Shown: positions 1 through 11,336, counted from the stretch's first letter. The stretch is DNA of 64,000 bases from Bryoerythrophyllum caledonicum (GCA_963971425.1 OZ020518.1:11042190-11106189); one strand, 5' to 3'. Notes: a model not told the origin generated them from the sequence alone. A program made the numbers and translations.

Positions 1-2104
1 GTACTTCCAAAGATCCTTGCAACAACACCAATGGTAATAGGCCGTTCATTTCCATCTCATGCACGGCTTTAGGTTTGACGCATAAGGGTTAAGGAAAACT
101 CTATTGTACCCCAAGTTTTCCAAAAGTTGACTAGTAGTTCTCCTACACCTTTCCAAAGCCAAGCCACCTTCTCCATGTGGTATGGGTTATTAATGTAATA
201 TCATAACATAGGGGATGACATAAGAGGTTGTTTCCTAGAAAGAGTTCATTACATCACTTATAAACTCATTGGCCAATGCGTAAGTCATGTAAAGACAACC
301 TACATTTCCTCCTCGCAATCTAAGAAATGTATGGAAGTAGGCAATATTAGTTCACGCATTGGTTTTTAAGTCGTCCCTCCATATCTAAAGTCACCATTTT
401 GTCTTAGAACAAGTCATATGAGACAAAAAAACTTCCACTCTCACTACCAATACCTTCGTGATGTTCAATTACAGAGTAATTTTAAAAATAGTCAAAGTTT
501 TAAGAAGATACACTCATTGCTTAGATAAATTATAGCTTAGTCTGGCGTAAGTATGTGGATGGTAAAAAGCTAGTAGGGGTTGAAACTTGGCAAAACTTAT
601 ATGTCATCAAATGTCGTAATTTAGCAGAGGTTATAACTCAATTGAGATTACACTTCAACAAAGGTTTAAAATTAGCAAAGGTGTAGTAGAGCATATAAGT
701 TAGCGGCAATTATAACTTAGTTGGTTATAACTTATATACAGAATGAGTATACTAGTTTATTTGTTTATATTTTATTTATTTATTTTTAATAGTAGTTAGA
801 TGTAGAAGAGCTTGATTAATACAATTGAACTTGGTGATCTCTAAACTCCAATTGGAACTAGTTTTAGCCACCTTTAAGAGTTAGGGAGAAGTCATATTGT
901 ACCATGAATCTCAACCACTCATTTTCTTCTTTGAAATAAATATTGATTCTTGGAGGCTATTTGGGTCTATTATATTGTTTGTTGAACATTATATTATATT
1001 TTAATTATATGCTATGAAATTTGAGGTAGATTCTTATGAGATCTTCGCCTTACTCAACATATATCATCAACAATGTAGAATAAATTATTGATGGTTTAAA
1101 AATAAAATTTTGCATATATAATGAGATTCTAAAATAGCATATATGGTATATGCACGGCAAAGAACACAAGTTCAAATAATATTAAAGTATCATAATATTT
1201 CATTAACTGCCAAATTTTGCTAACATTTAGTACCAAAAGCATCAAGTGGATTGAAACCCCCTCTAAAATATTGTTTTTAAAGTTGCATCTCTATATATGA
1301 GAAAACTAGTGGACCCCTTGTTGTTCCCAATAGGGCCATGGCAGTCCCAAATTAAGTCCTAGTCCTCCTTCTTGGAAATGCCGCCGAGTATCTCTTAGAT
1401 AAGTCCTCACTTTAGTTCCCGTAGTCCCTCTATGTGGATTCATTGAGGTTACCAAAAATTGTACACGTGTCGCTTCACGTACCACTTTTATCATAAGAAG
1501 ATATTGTTTGACCGCACTAGATAGTTCCATGAAGGAATCGTATATTTCAAGATATCCTTTAGAACAAACCTTTTGAATAAATCAATTTGTCTTTGTGCCC
1601 TTTCGATGAGATGTGCCCTTTGAAGGAATCCTCCATATGTGCCTTCTCGAGGAATCCTTCAAATGTGCCCTTCCATTAACTTTCATCAGAAAAATTATCG
1701 AGTTTTAAAAACTTACATACAAAAACATTAAAAAAAAGTACAGCGCACAATAATTCTAAAATCATGATTTTTATATATTAAACTTATTTAGATCAAACCA
1801 CAAAATCTACAACGCCGGGTATATAGTAAATGGCATGTTTCGAAAGTAAATAACGGGTATATAAAGTACATAATACTTATATAACAAATAAATTTGATTT
1901 TTGCATTTACATACGTATACTAAACTCGGGATTGCCTTGGTCCGTTGGGGACGACGAGGGAACTACGTCGTGGTTTGAAATACAATCATCGAAGGTGAAA
2001 GATTTAACAACAATTCAACACCAAAGATGGTAAAAGATTGAACATGAATTCAATACCCGAGTCAGACTAATGTCAAACCGACCTAATACCCGGTTGATAC
2101 CCGA
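1..2104. other. AT-rich intergenic region, no gene recognised
   Basis: No open frame here has a recognisable domain or GC-rich coding composition. Around 828-885 lies a short stretch (a 'gagcttggtgatctc' type motif followed by 'ctagttttagccacctttaag') that recurs at about 33893-33950 and more weakly at 36563-36650, so it is part of a dispersed repeat. A small 26-bp tandem repeat lies at about 1594-1672. Confidence 0.6.
1594..1672. repeat. 26-bp tandem repeat, about 2-3 copies
   Basis: The motif 'tgtgcc' followed by a 'gaaggaatcct' block recurs at about 1612, 1638 and 1664, a spacing of 26 bp, with a shorter unit before it. The units are imperfect. No coding function is suggested. Confidence 0.6.
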
Positions 2105-4252
2105 TCAGCTCTCGCGCCTTGCATGGCGGACCAGGATTTCTGCTCTGTGAGCTTTGGCAGAAGGCGGCGATCTTCCCAACGAACAACCCGCACTCAGTCG
2201 AACCAGGCTTGCGGACGCCATCACGGCCTCCGCCACCAGCGCCTGCGACGCCCACGCGTACAACGCGCCTGCAGCGTCGGCCGCCGCCGATCGCAGCACC
2301 GCCGTCGTGGAGGGCGCCATGAGGCAGTGCCCGAGCGCCTTGAACACAGGTCGAAGAATCTCCATCCCCAGAGCCACCCGCGGCCCATCGGACGGCGACT
2401 CAATGGCATCACCTTGGCGCTCCAGCTCCCGAATCAGCGAGTTGATCAGAGACGGCTCTGGAGAGCTTGATTCATCAGCATGGAGACCACTTTGTATTTC
2501 TAAGAGCTTCAGAGAAGAGTAACTGATGGCGACGTACCAGCGACGTCCCATTTTGACGGACCTCGAGTTGACCTCTTCAGATGAAACGGGTCTGGACACT
2601 CGTGCAGCTCTGCTTTACCACTGCTCAGTGCATCATCGCCAACCTGCTTCGGAGAGGAAGGGACTGACGCAGCTGCCAATTTGGCGATGGTGTCCACTTC
2701 GTTGCGCCAGCTGCAACCCCTGACTGCCCAGCTGCCACCTCAAGAGAAGCTGAATCGAGGAAGAATCATGGGTAGGCAAGAGACAGTGAGAGTGGACGAG
2801 GATGGACCGAATATGGTGAGATGTCAAGGTGCTTCACCTTCTGGCGTAGTGACACAGATCGAGCTTGGCTCTGGATGGCATGGAACTGATGCGGTTGCAG
2901 AACAAGTCGAGGGCAACTCCCACGACATCCGCGCGTTTGGTGCTCTTCACCGTGCTCTGCGGCTCCAACGCTGGACACGCTATTCCCACGTGAAGCTTCA
3001 TTCCCACGTTGTTATATTCTGAAGTAGTGAGGCAATTCCATTGTGACGATGGGTGTGGACTTGGGCTCACAAGTTGAGGCGTGTCGAGATGATCTGTTTG
3101 GCGCGGTGAATGGAACGGGGCTGCGTCCGTGAGTCGAGGTATGCTGATCATGGTTGGCTTCCCTCCTCGCGCTTTGGTTTCAGCCCCAAACAATGCTAGC
3201 AACACCGCCTCGAAACCTATCAAGAAGCCTCATCAGTGATAGAACGTCCCATGGAAATGGAAACTGAGCACGAAAATGACATTATCAGTATGTTGATCAT
3301 GGCAAATGGGAAGAAATGGCTTTCCTGAAATTATCACCAAATCCTAAATTTAGAATCGCTCCTTTAAATCATAAATGGTTAAAAAGACTATGATTTACTC
3401 CAAAATCTGTTCTGTCAATAACATCCCTTCCAAGGGAATATATGTGATAGTGAAGCTGTTGGATCTCGAGTAGGTGATAATCCTGATGTTTGATTGTACG
3501 TTGCAAACCATGACTAGAAATTACTTCATGAAAGAAGAAATTAATAATAGTCTTGGGGCAAAGGAAGCATGCAGAATCTTAAGCCAAGATAACATGTCTC
3601 GGCTCCAATTAAGTGCTTACATGAAATATTACCTGCTAAGGGTTGGTCAGGAGCAGTGGTGACACGATGGAGATACTCGCCACATAGAAGAGGAACAAAA
3701 CGAAGCACCACCAGCTGCAACTCTGCATCTTGCGTTTGATAAGTGTCGAAGAGCCATTGACACAACTCATCATTCACCTACCCACAATCACAAACAAGCT
3801 CTCAATACACCTCTTGCTCAAAAAGCAGTCTCCCCCCCAAACCATCAACCGAACCAATTCACGCAGCGCCTCATGAAAAGTCTTCAATATTGTGATTTCA
3901 AAATGATGTACATATTCTTTCAAAGATCGGCGATCGCATCTACACATTTGAGGCATACATTACAGAGTGATGTCTTACCTTCCCAGAAGCCGGTTGCAAA
4001 ATCCGCCTTGAGATTCGACCTGCTACATCTTCATCACCCAGCAACTCCTTTGCAGGCCACTTCGATTCCTGAGACACAAACAGGTTTCCCTAAAAAACAA
4101 AAAACTGAACCCACCTCACTCACGCGAGAAAGTAAAATTACAATGAGCCCTATTAAATGAATGGAATGACGGTGGGAAATTGGAGACCAGGAGGGCTCGG
4201 TACGAGTCGAAAGCGCCTCCGAGGGCAAACGTGAGCGCATGGATGCGCTCAT
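2105..4252 (-). CDS. HYC: Hyccin-family protein (PI4-kinase alpha complex subunit), five exons
   Basis: Plant hyccin-containing proteins join NPG and EFR3-like proteins in anchoring PI4K-alpha-1 at the plasma membrane, where it makes phosphatidylinositol 4-phosphate. Inferred exons (minus strand, GT-AG, phases agree) are 4252-4124, 4068-3979, 3777-3633, 3216-2838 and 2522-2105, giving about 386 residues. Family hallmarks are visible: LCQWLFDTYQ followed by ELQLVVLRFVPLL in exon 3, GFEAVLLALFGAE at the exon 3/4 junction, then PALEPQSTVKSTKRADVVGV and later EILRPVFKALGHCLMAP. The first exon is the weakest part: it has no recognised similarity, and an alternative donor at 4141 keeps the same frame. 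Exon 4 carries a poorly conserved insert of about 30 residues (QTDHLDTPQL and following). Identity is confident; the N-terminus is not. Confidence 0.82.
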
Positions 4253-4640
4253 AACCTAAATCGTCCATGTCTGATCGAATGCAATCTGGTGCGGTGACAA
4301 TAACAAGAGACGTGCAGCATAATAAACGGCAGCAACGCTGCTGACGTTGAGTTCTGGATTGATACCTACGTGACAGTGGGGCGATGCCTGGGTAATACTC
4401 TTGGGATACTCGGGTGGGCTGGCAGTTTCTTTTAGCGTTTGCAGGCATGAATCTGTGATGTATGATATGCTGATTGCTGTCAACGCTAGTAGCATATTAG
4501 CAATTTGGATACGAAAAAATGAACAAATTCTTGTTTAGAGAGAGTTGATTTTGCCCTTCGCAGTGGCACATGGTCTGAAGCACCGTTACCGTTACAAAAA
4601 GCAGTTCGAAAAGTGACTCAGATTATGAACTCTATTGTCC

Positions 4641-4665
4641 TAAGGTTTAGGGTTTAGGGTTCAGG
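4641..4665 (+). promoter_or_regulatory. Telo-box-like repeat 3' of the RPB3 gene
   Basis: The sequence contains two adjacent copies of the plant telomere-type unit TTTAGGG and a degenerate third. Interstitial AAACCCTA boxes often mark promoters of plant translation and ribosome genes. Here it lies between the 3' end of the RPB3-like gene (stop at 4700) and the 5' end of the hyccin gene (start near 4252). It could therefore belong to the hyccin promoter, about 0.4 kb upstream. Regulatory function is inferred, not shown. Confidence 0.45.
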
Positions 4666-4699
4666 AACCTCATATAAGAGAGAATCTACTTCATCATTG

Positions 4700-6348
4700 T
4701 TAATCCCAGTTCGGAGAGTTCGGAGCCGCTTCGAAGGTTTCGCTCATGTTCATATTCGCAAACCCATCAGTGACACCATCCGAGGCAGCCAGAGTTGGGA
4801 ACTGGTCGTGTGACTTCGGTGATTCTCCCTCATCTGCTGTAGTTTCCAAGGGTGATCCGTCTTCCGCGAGGCGCAGGCGAAGCAGCTTCTGCTTGAGGAT
4901 GTGGATGGCGTCAAGGAATATCTTGGCGGCGGGGATGGCGCCCGTGGACTCCACGCAGAAGACGAAAGCGTCCTCCTTCGGTTGAACCTCGAGCCACGAA
5001 GCTTGGGCGTCGCGGAGGAGCTCGTCGGTGGTGTAGGCGCCGGGGCTCACCACCTCCAGCTGCAAAGGGTAAAAGTTTGTTAGGGTTCTGGGTTTATGGA
5101 GAAAGGAAAGGGGAAATCACTTCACCTTTTCACTGTGAGGATCGAGATGGAAGACTTTTCGGAGCCCGTTCTCGGCGACGAAAGCGAGGCTGGTTTTGTC
5201 GACCCAGTCCTGCTTCTCCTGGAGCGTCATGGTGTCCATGATTGCTTCATTGATGAAGACCTCTGGCTCGTTGTGGAACGTCACGGTGGCAGTGGGCGAC
5301 CACTTGGCGTGCATGCTGCCTACGCCTTTCACGGCGATCGCGCGCAGCTGCAGCTGCTGCCCCTTGCTCAGCTCCGCGATGGTAATCGCCCTGTCGAGAA
5401 AAATGATCAGGGTTTAAGGTTTATCACACAATGAGAACGAATAACCACTTTACCTCTTCGGAGAAACATCTTGCCACGCCATCAAGTCGACGTCCGCATC
5501 CACAGGCCTCACGCTCTCATCCGATGTCACCAAGTCCCGGTCCGTCACCACCACGATCTCCCCCGAACTCGCCTTCACATTCAAGTGAAACTCAACCGAG
5601 CACCTTGGACACGCCACGCTACAATGAAAGCAAGGACACCCAAGTAATAAGAAAAAACTCCAACCTGATCTAGTTCCCCTTCCAGATCATGAAAAGAATG
5701 CAAACTAACCAGAGAATCGGTTCCAATCTGTGATCTATGAAAGGAACGCAAACAAGATCATCGGAGTATTCTACTGTGATCAGTACGTGATATCTGAAAG
5801 TTTCGCACACAAACTAGAGAAGCTGTAATCAGTGAAACTTTATTGACAGAGCCATATCTAATGATCAGTTCACTTCAGATCAATCAGATGAACTTGCAAG
5901 ACCTGCTCGCTCCATCCTCCGGTGCTTCGCAGTTGCAGTCGCCGGGGTACAACATGCGCAGGGCGCGGTGGCTGGTGAGCGGGATGAGGCCCAGGCGGTG
6001 CGCGAGGAACTCGTCCTGCAGCACGGACGTGTTCTCGCTGATCTCCACCATGTCGATGGCCAGCGTCGGCACCTCCGCCATCATGACGCGCCGCAACGCG
6101 TTCGCCGTGCTCACGTCCGTCTCGCTAAGCTTAAAGCGGAGCACGTTCTTGGAACTCATGCCCGACATGATCGACAGCTTCGGAAACCTCTGGTACGACT
6201 CATGATCAGGTCGCTCCACCTTCTCCTCCGCTGATTGCTCCATCGTCTCAGGTTGCTCCATCTTCTCCGACAGCTGCATCTCCTCAGGTTCCTCCATCGT
6301 CCCTTCCTGCAAGTCACCGACCTTCTCGGCCTCCATCTCTGGTTCCAT
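4700..6348 (-). CDS. RPB3: DNA-directed RNA polymerase II subunit RPB3-like, four exons
   Basis: RPB3 pairs with RPB11 to form the alpha-like assembly platform of RNA polymerase II (plant NRPB3/D3/E3 are shared or duplicated). Inferred exons are 6348-5903, 5618-5454, 5390-5126 and 5059-4700, with matching phases, giving 411 residues. Visible motifs are the N-terminal dimerisation block ([18 protein letters not shown], then [12 protein letters not shown] and [10 protein letters not shown]), a Cys cluster (CNC in exon 1, CPRC in exon 2) in the zinc-loop position, [17 protein letters not shown] in exon 3, and the closing [20 protein letters not shown]. Family members are usually about 320 residues. 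The excess lies in an acidic N-terminal extension of about 60 residues rich in Glu, Met and Gln, and a Ser/Asp-rich tail. Both extensions are in frame. The start at 6348 is the first in-frame ATG; a shorter start nearer PKLSIM cannot be excluded. Confidence 0.9.
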
Positions 6349-6405
6349 CGATCCTCTCGACTGACTGATTCTTCACGTGATAGACTTCCGGACTGTGATC
6401 TCAAG

Positions 6406-7200
6406 CTGCAGCTGATCGGCTCCGGTAACTGATCTTTCCAAGTTCCTGAGCATAAACGATCGTTTGAAGCTTGAAAGAAGTCAGGTGCCTCCAGATTAAT
6501 TCTAACATTTTCTTCAATTACAAGCTCAGATGCCGATTTGAAGGGCTGAGGTCAATTATGGACCTTAAAGTTACTTAACGAGGCTCATATTAAAGTGATT
6601 TGGAAGGTGAATGATCACGTCAGGTGCCTCCTGATTCACGAAACGATTACAACGTCGTAATCCCCTCAGTTCAGTGCCTGGGTATCGAGCAGGTATTACG
6701 GCAGTACCGGGCCGGGTATCACCCCAGATCATTACTTTTAAGCCCAAATAGACATGATGTTGAGAGGTTGGGGTGAAATCATGACCTACGCCTCCATCTT
6801 TCCAAGCTAAGATTTGAGAGGCTGGGTTGAATGTGGAATGATGGCAGCCGCCTCCTATTTCTGAGAACTTTGTGAATGGATTGTGCCATTGTGAGCCAAC
6901 ATGGGGACGCCATTCTTGACCCTGGGAGTCGTGTAGATGGACTTCCATTTTATTTTTGAGATTTAGTGCTTTCAAATTAATACCACAGAAGCTCTTGTGC
7001 ATCGTTACAGAAGTATTTTTTTGTTTCTGGAGATACAGTTTTTCTAAGAAATTTAACTCAAGCTGAAGGACCATTTCCCCTTGCGAGAACGTTTTCCGTT
7101 TTGGAGAGGTTCATTTATTTTCGATTTTGATCCTGAACTTTTGAAGATGTGGCATTGTAGAAGCTCCATGGGAATATACTTTTTCTTCACACCAAATCTA
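6406..7200. other. Intergenic, one unsupported 167-codon open frame
   Basis: This stretch between the RPB3-like and kinase genes contains an open frame on the minus strand (7074-6571, 167 codons). Its translation shows no recognised motif, its base composition is not like the neighbouring genes, and it includes AT-rich blocks. I could not decide whether it is a lineage-specific exon or chance. Confidence 0.4.
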
Positions 7201-7680
7201 ATTTTTTTTTAAAAAACTAATTATTCTATCCGAAGTGAAAAATTGGGGGCTCCAAAATGTCAACTACAGGCTTCTATTAGCATTGAGATTTTTCATACAC
7301 ATAAACAATGTTATTTCCTTTGAGATCTTCAGTACAAAAAAGCATTTTAACTTAAGTCAAACATTTTGAACATGGTATCAAAACGAACTCTTCTTTTCCA
7401 CATAAAAATTGGAGACTCTAATATCCTTTTACTTTTTATTTTTTCTACTACACCTTCTTATTCACACTTTGGATTCTCATCATAAAATAAATTCAACTCA
7501 CAAAAAATTAAAATGTGTACTATTGACAATTTTTAAACTTGCACTCCTTGCACAGTTTTTCAAATATACTACACCCGGGCTCTGTTTTGTCAAAAAGGAA
7601 CTAATATCATGCTCAACACGATGGTACAAACGCTGGAGCTTCTATAGTACAAGCACTGGACATCAAGTTTGCTAATCCTC
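7190..7680 (+). repeat. Dispersed repeat R1, copy 1
   Basis: About 490 bp of AT-rich sequence shares ordered blocks with 28660-29200 (same orientation) and 25015-25640 (inverted). The shared blocks include 'attgacaatttttaaacttgcactcc', the 'ctacaccc' box followed by 'ggaactaa(t/c)atca', and 'attgagattttt'. No open frame or terminal structure was found, so the class is unknown. The copy lies directly beyond the 3' end of the kinase gene. Confidence 0.6.
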
Positions 7681-7743
7681 TCATTTCATTGCAGGGAAGG
7701 AAATGTACCTTTTTCTCACCTCATCCGTTGGAAAACTCGCTAC

Positions 7744-9327
7744 TCACGAAGCTTTATAATCGCCAGTGAGCAAACCCTCATCTAGAAGCTCCTGAACCTG
7801 AGCCTGGCTAGAATCACGAACTCCAAACCACCTCTTCAGAGTCCTCACAAATCTACCCCAATGATACCGAACTCTACACATGTGTTCTGAAGCCCAGAAC
7901 TGCTCACCAATGGCTTTGAAATGCTCCGTCAAAGTCCGGAAGGTATCCTCACCGCCGTTCTTGTTGACGAACGCCACCAGAACGTCGGAGTATCGTCGGA
8001 CGAACGTCTGGGCGATCGGCCCGAATCCAAACTCCACGAACACGATCGGTCGCACCAACCGAGAATACGTCTTCAGCGTCCGCACGGTGTTAGGCCCGTC
8101 GTCGGGCAGGCTGTTGACGAACTCGTTTCCCTTGTTTACCATCCCCAAGACCGCGGGTACCTTCTCCCAAAACCGGGGAAGCTTCCAGACGCTCACGAGA
8201 GTGAACTCGGCTACGTAGCTTTGGTAGAGCGCGATGAATTCTTCGCCGAGACGCGCTGCTTCGGTTTTGCCCTGGGTTTGGAGGAGCTCGAGGTCGCCCT
8301 GGAGCGACTGGAGGATCGCGGCGGGTGGAGGTGTGTCTGTCTCCTGGCCGGACCAGATGTCTGCGAGGTCGAGGCGCCATAGGATGGGCTTGAGGTCCGG
8401 GTTGTGGAGGAGGATGTTGCGGAGGAGGTTTAGGATTTCGGCGGCGTTGGGGCGGAGGGATGCGTCCTCGAGCCAGCATCGGTGGATGAGGGAGGTGATT
8501 TCGTGAGGGAGGTGATCCGGGAGCGGTGGTCGGTTCCCGGAGAGAACGATCTTGTAGTTGCTCGCCGGCTCGTCGGGGAAGGGGAGCTCTCCCGTCAGGA
8601 TCTCGTAGCAGGTGATGGCGAAGCTGTAGACGTCGCAGGCGAAGGTGTAGGGGATTTCGGGGATCGGTGTGTTCTGAACGGCGAGGATTTCCGGTGCTCT
8701 CCAGAATCCTGTCCCGACGACGTTCGTGCCGCCGTCGAAGTCGGCGATGGCGATGGAGTGAAACTTCGGACTCGCGATGGCCGTGACCAGGACGTTCGCG
8801 GCGCGGATGTCCCGGTGCATGATCTCGCGCTTGTGGAGAGCGTGCATTCCGAGCGCGAGCTGGACGACGAGGTCCACGGCGGTGGCGTACGGGAACGGCG
8901 GCTTGCGGCGCTTTGAGTCGATCAATTCTCGCAGGTTGAGCAGGTGCTGTGGCATGACCCAGGCTATGCTGCCCTCGCCGTCGTGCACTGTGGAGTATCC
9001 CACAGCGGAGCAGACGTGAGGTGCGATGATGTTGAAGACCTTCTCGTCCCAGCGTTCCTCGGGAGGAAACGATTCGATGTGCTTGTGAATCTTGAGAGCG
9101 AGCCGGCGGCCCTGGTATTCAGCTGTGACAATCTTCGCTTCCGCTCCGCTTCCAATAGTCTTACCATGTTCCGTGATAAGAAATAGCTTATCTGATATGG
9201 CGTGCAGCGCTTCCTCCACTTCAGGCGTCTTCTGCGCGGGAATACTCTTGTCGGAATCGTCAGCAGCTCCTTCTTGCACCTCAGTAATCTCTCCGGCACT
9301 TGCAGGCTCGCCACCAGTGCTCGACAT
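7744..9327 (-). CDS. Divergent serine/threonine or tyrosine-kinase-like protein kinase, single exon
   Basis: The single open frame encodes 527 residues. The kinase domain spans about residues 50-305: glycine loop GSGAEAKIV (59-67), ATP-anchoring Lys79 in LALK, catalytic loop HRDIRAAN (171-178), metal-binding triplet DFD instead of DFG (196-198), APE (211-213), CDVYSFA (helix F Asp near 232) and a terminal Arg near 282. A region of about 220 residues follows with no recognised domain; it is rich in aromatic residues and is probably helical. The first 45 residues are acidic and low-complexity. There is no signal peptide or membrane segment. HRD, the catalytic Asp, Asn178 and the Asp of DFD are kept, so activity is plausible. 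The HRDIRAAN form resembles the loop of Src-type tyrosine kinases, but TKL kinases also vary here. Substrate unknown. Confidence 0.85.
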   Translation of the reverse strand: MSSTGGEPASAGEITEVQEGAADDSDKSIPAQKTPEVEEALHAISDKLFLITEHGKTIGSGAEAKIVTAEYQGRRLALKIHKHIESFPPEERWDEKVFNIIAPHVCSAVGYSTVHDGEGSIAWVMPQHLLNLRELIDSKRRKPPFPYATAVDLVVQLALGMHALHKREIMHRDIRAANVLVTAIASPKFHSIAIADFDGGTNVVGTGFWRAPEILAVQNTPIPEIPYTFACDVYSFAITCYEILTGELPFPDEPASNYKIVLSGNRPPLPDHLPHEITSLIHRCWLEDASLRPNAAEILNLLRNILLHNPDLKPILWRLDLADIWSGQETDTPPPAAILQSLQGDLELLQTQGKTEAARLGEEFIALYQSYVAEFTLVSVWKLPRFWEKVPAVLGMVNKGNEFVNSLPDDGPNTVRTLKTYSRLVRPIVFVEFGFGPIAQTFVRRYSDVLVAFVNKNGGEDTFRTLTEHFKAIGEQFWASEHMCRVRYHWGRFVRTLKRWFGVRDSSQAQVQELLDEGLLTGDYKAS

Positions 9328-10230
9328 GGTTGGAAGCTCAGGAGCAGTACTCTTCTAGATGCCGCTGCTCCGCAGTAAACGTCACGTCACCTCTCCTCTC
9401 CAAAGACGGTGAAGACGAATACTTTGACCTAAACGTCGACCTAGATCTTCTTGATGTGCTGCTGTACAAAAACATTGCAAGAACTGGTCACATAGCTCCG
9501 GAAGGCATAGTCCCGGAATTTGCATAATTGTCATGCAGCTCAACCGAAATGGAAATCTAGACGCAGTTCAACAAAGAGCTCTCAGAAAGGAATTACCTAA
9601 AAAACATACAGAATAAGCAGCAGAATACTGCACGAACACTCCAGGTCAACAACTCTTTAGGATGTGGATCACTTCAAAGCAGTTGATAACGATCGCAAGC
9701 CAAGTCTCTAAACAGGCAACCAGAGCGGTCCAACCCAGGATCAGGAAAAAGACAACTTGAGATCACAGGAACAAGCTAGACAAACACTCACTCGTCCACA
9801 CAAACACAACTTCCACGACGTACGATTCTGGAAATGCTCAAACAGGTTCAAAGAAATTCAGACAAGTTGGTAGAAGACGACGAATGTACAGCTAAGAGTT
9901 ACTGAAATTATCACCACTTGGGTCCAGGATTCTTGCCTCGAATCCTTGCATAATCAGCATCCGTGATGAATATTCGAGAACACTAACAACCCTCGACGTG
10001 CTGAGGCATGCGCTGTGCTAAATGCTCCGGATCGTCTTCTAGCGAAAAATAACGTGAGCACATCCGAGATTCGTCATCCTGTAGCCGTCGTCCTCGGATC
10101 CAACTTTAGAATTCCATCGAGGCCTTTGGTGCCCCCCACGAAACCTGCCCTCCCCGCACAATTTTAGTCAGCACCGTCGTCCTCGATGTTACTGTGTCGG
10201 TCTGTTTGCAAGAGGTAGAGGTGATGAACG
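9328..10230. other. Intergenic between two divergently placed genes
   Basis: The region lies between the 5' end of the minus-strand kinase gene and the 5' end of the plus-strand membrane-protein gene. It should therefore hold both promoters and 5' UTRs. I see no open frame with domain content, no repeat shared with the rest of the window and no clear TATA box placement. Confidence 0.5.
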
Positions 10231-10965
10231 ATGCATGCGCTGGAGAAACAGGCAGCGGCGCTTGCCTTTATCCACAACCACAACTGGAGGTATTTGTTAG
10301 AGGATTGGGAGAAGAGTTTGGAGTTTGCGACTTTGCGGATAGAGCGCAAGGAGACGCTGAAGTACCACGTGAAGAACGAGATCTACCAGCTGATCGGGTT
10401 CTTCGTCGTGTTCCAGGGCGTCATCCTCACGACCGTCTCGCAGTCCAACAACCTCCGCTGCGAGAACTGGTGGTCGCCGTTCCTGCTCTCTGCTATCGCC
10501 ACCGTGGCCACTCTCGGCGGCGTGGTGCTCAAGTCCTTCGACTACGTAAAATGGCGAAACGGCGTTAAGCAGCTGCAGAGCGAAGTGAAGGTAATGCGAG
10601 TAGTTTCTCGCTTCCACTGTGCAAGCTCCCACCTCCGTTTGTGCAGATTTTCTTCCAGCAGATTACTTTCTTGGAACTGAAACGGGGAGAAGGTCAGCTT
10701 GCATTGAGTTCGACGATCTCCTAACCCTAGCGCCATTGTTTTCCAGGAGCTGATAGAGCAGATCGACTTGCTGAAACAGAACGGAGACCAATTCAACCCC
10801 GTCCACCATTCCTGCACGCCCCGGGACCGGAACCGTCCGCGGACGCTGAGGTCCAAGGACCGCATCATCTTCACCACCTTCGTCTTCCTGGCGGTCAACC
10901 TGACCGGCTTCGCCGCCATCGTGCTCCTTTCGTGCCGCGCCATTCTGTGCCCTGGCAGGTTGTGA
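10231..10965 (+). CDS. Small three-helix membrane protein of unknown function, two exons
   Basis: Exons 10231-10590 and 10747-10965 join in phase 0 across a canonical GT-AG intron of 156 bp and encode 192 residues. Three hydrophobic stretches are likely membrane helices: about residues 51-69, 80-100 and 160-182. The N-terminal half is amphipathic and charged (HNHNWRYLLEDWEKSLEFA) and the segment between helices 2 and 3 is basic. There is no cleavable signal peptide. Similar short membrane proteins seem to occur widely in land plants, but I know of no assigned function. GC-rich codons and the clean intron make it a real gene. Its relation to the ORF starting 8 bp after the stop is discussed under that entry. 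Confidence 0.75.
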
Positions 10966-10973
10966 TCCGCAGC

Positions 10974-11336
10974 ATGGAACCGTGCCCGTTGCATGCTCCC
11001 CAGTCGCTCGTGGCGCGCGCCTGGCGCCTCCTGCGCGGGAAGGCGGGCTGTGTCATCCACAACGGAACCGATAGCGATATCTTCCTCTCGCGCATGACGA
11101 TGAGGAAAATCCAAGAGCCCGTGAAAACCATCGCGGCCGGGGAAGGCTGGAGAATCTACAAGAATGGGGACACTTACCAGCAGCACTGGGCGACGCTGAA
11201 CGGGACCTCCAACCTCTGCATCAGCAGCGACCTGGTGAACGACTACGAGTGCATTCACGTCATTCCCGAGCGATTACCTGACGATCCACAAGACAAACCA
11301 ACTGGAATCCGCATCGAGCTTGGAGGAAGAAGATAA
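10974..11336 (+). CDS. Hypothetical 120-residue protein directly downstream, different frame
   Basis: An open frame of 120 codons starts 8 bp after the stop of the preceding membrane-protein gene. It keeps the same GC-rich codon style through about position 11270, so it does not look like noise. The protein has no hydrophobic helix and contains VIHNGTDSDIFLSRM and GEGWRIYKNGDTYQQHW, which I do not recognise. It may be (a) a separate small gene, (b) the downstream cistron of a dicistronic transcript, or (c) a 3' exon of the upstream gene reached by splicing that skips the stop; no convincing donor/acceptor pair is visible for (c). The frame is open upstream to 10932. Confidence 0.45.
   Translation: MEPCPLHAPQSLVARAWRLLRGKAGCVIHNGTDSDIFLSRMTMRKIQEPVKTIAAGEGWRIYKNGDTYQQHWATLNGTSNLCISSDLVNDYECIHVIPERLPDDPQDKPTGIRIELGGRR

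Noticed and set aside
6571-7074. 167-codon minus-strand frame between RPB3-like and kinase genes
   Set aside because: No motif, mixed composition and no splice partners; not enough to call a gene.
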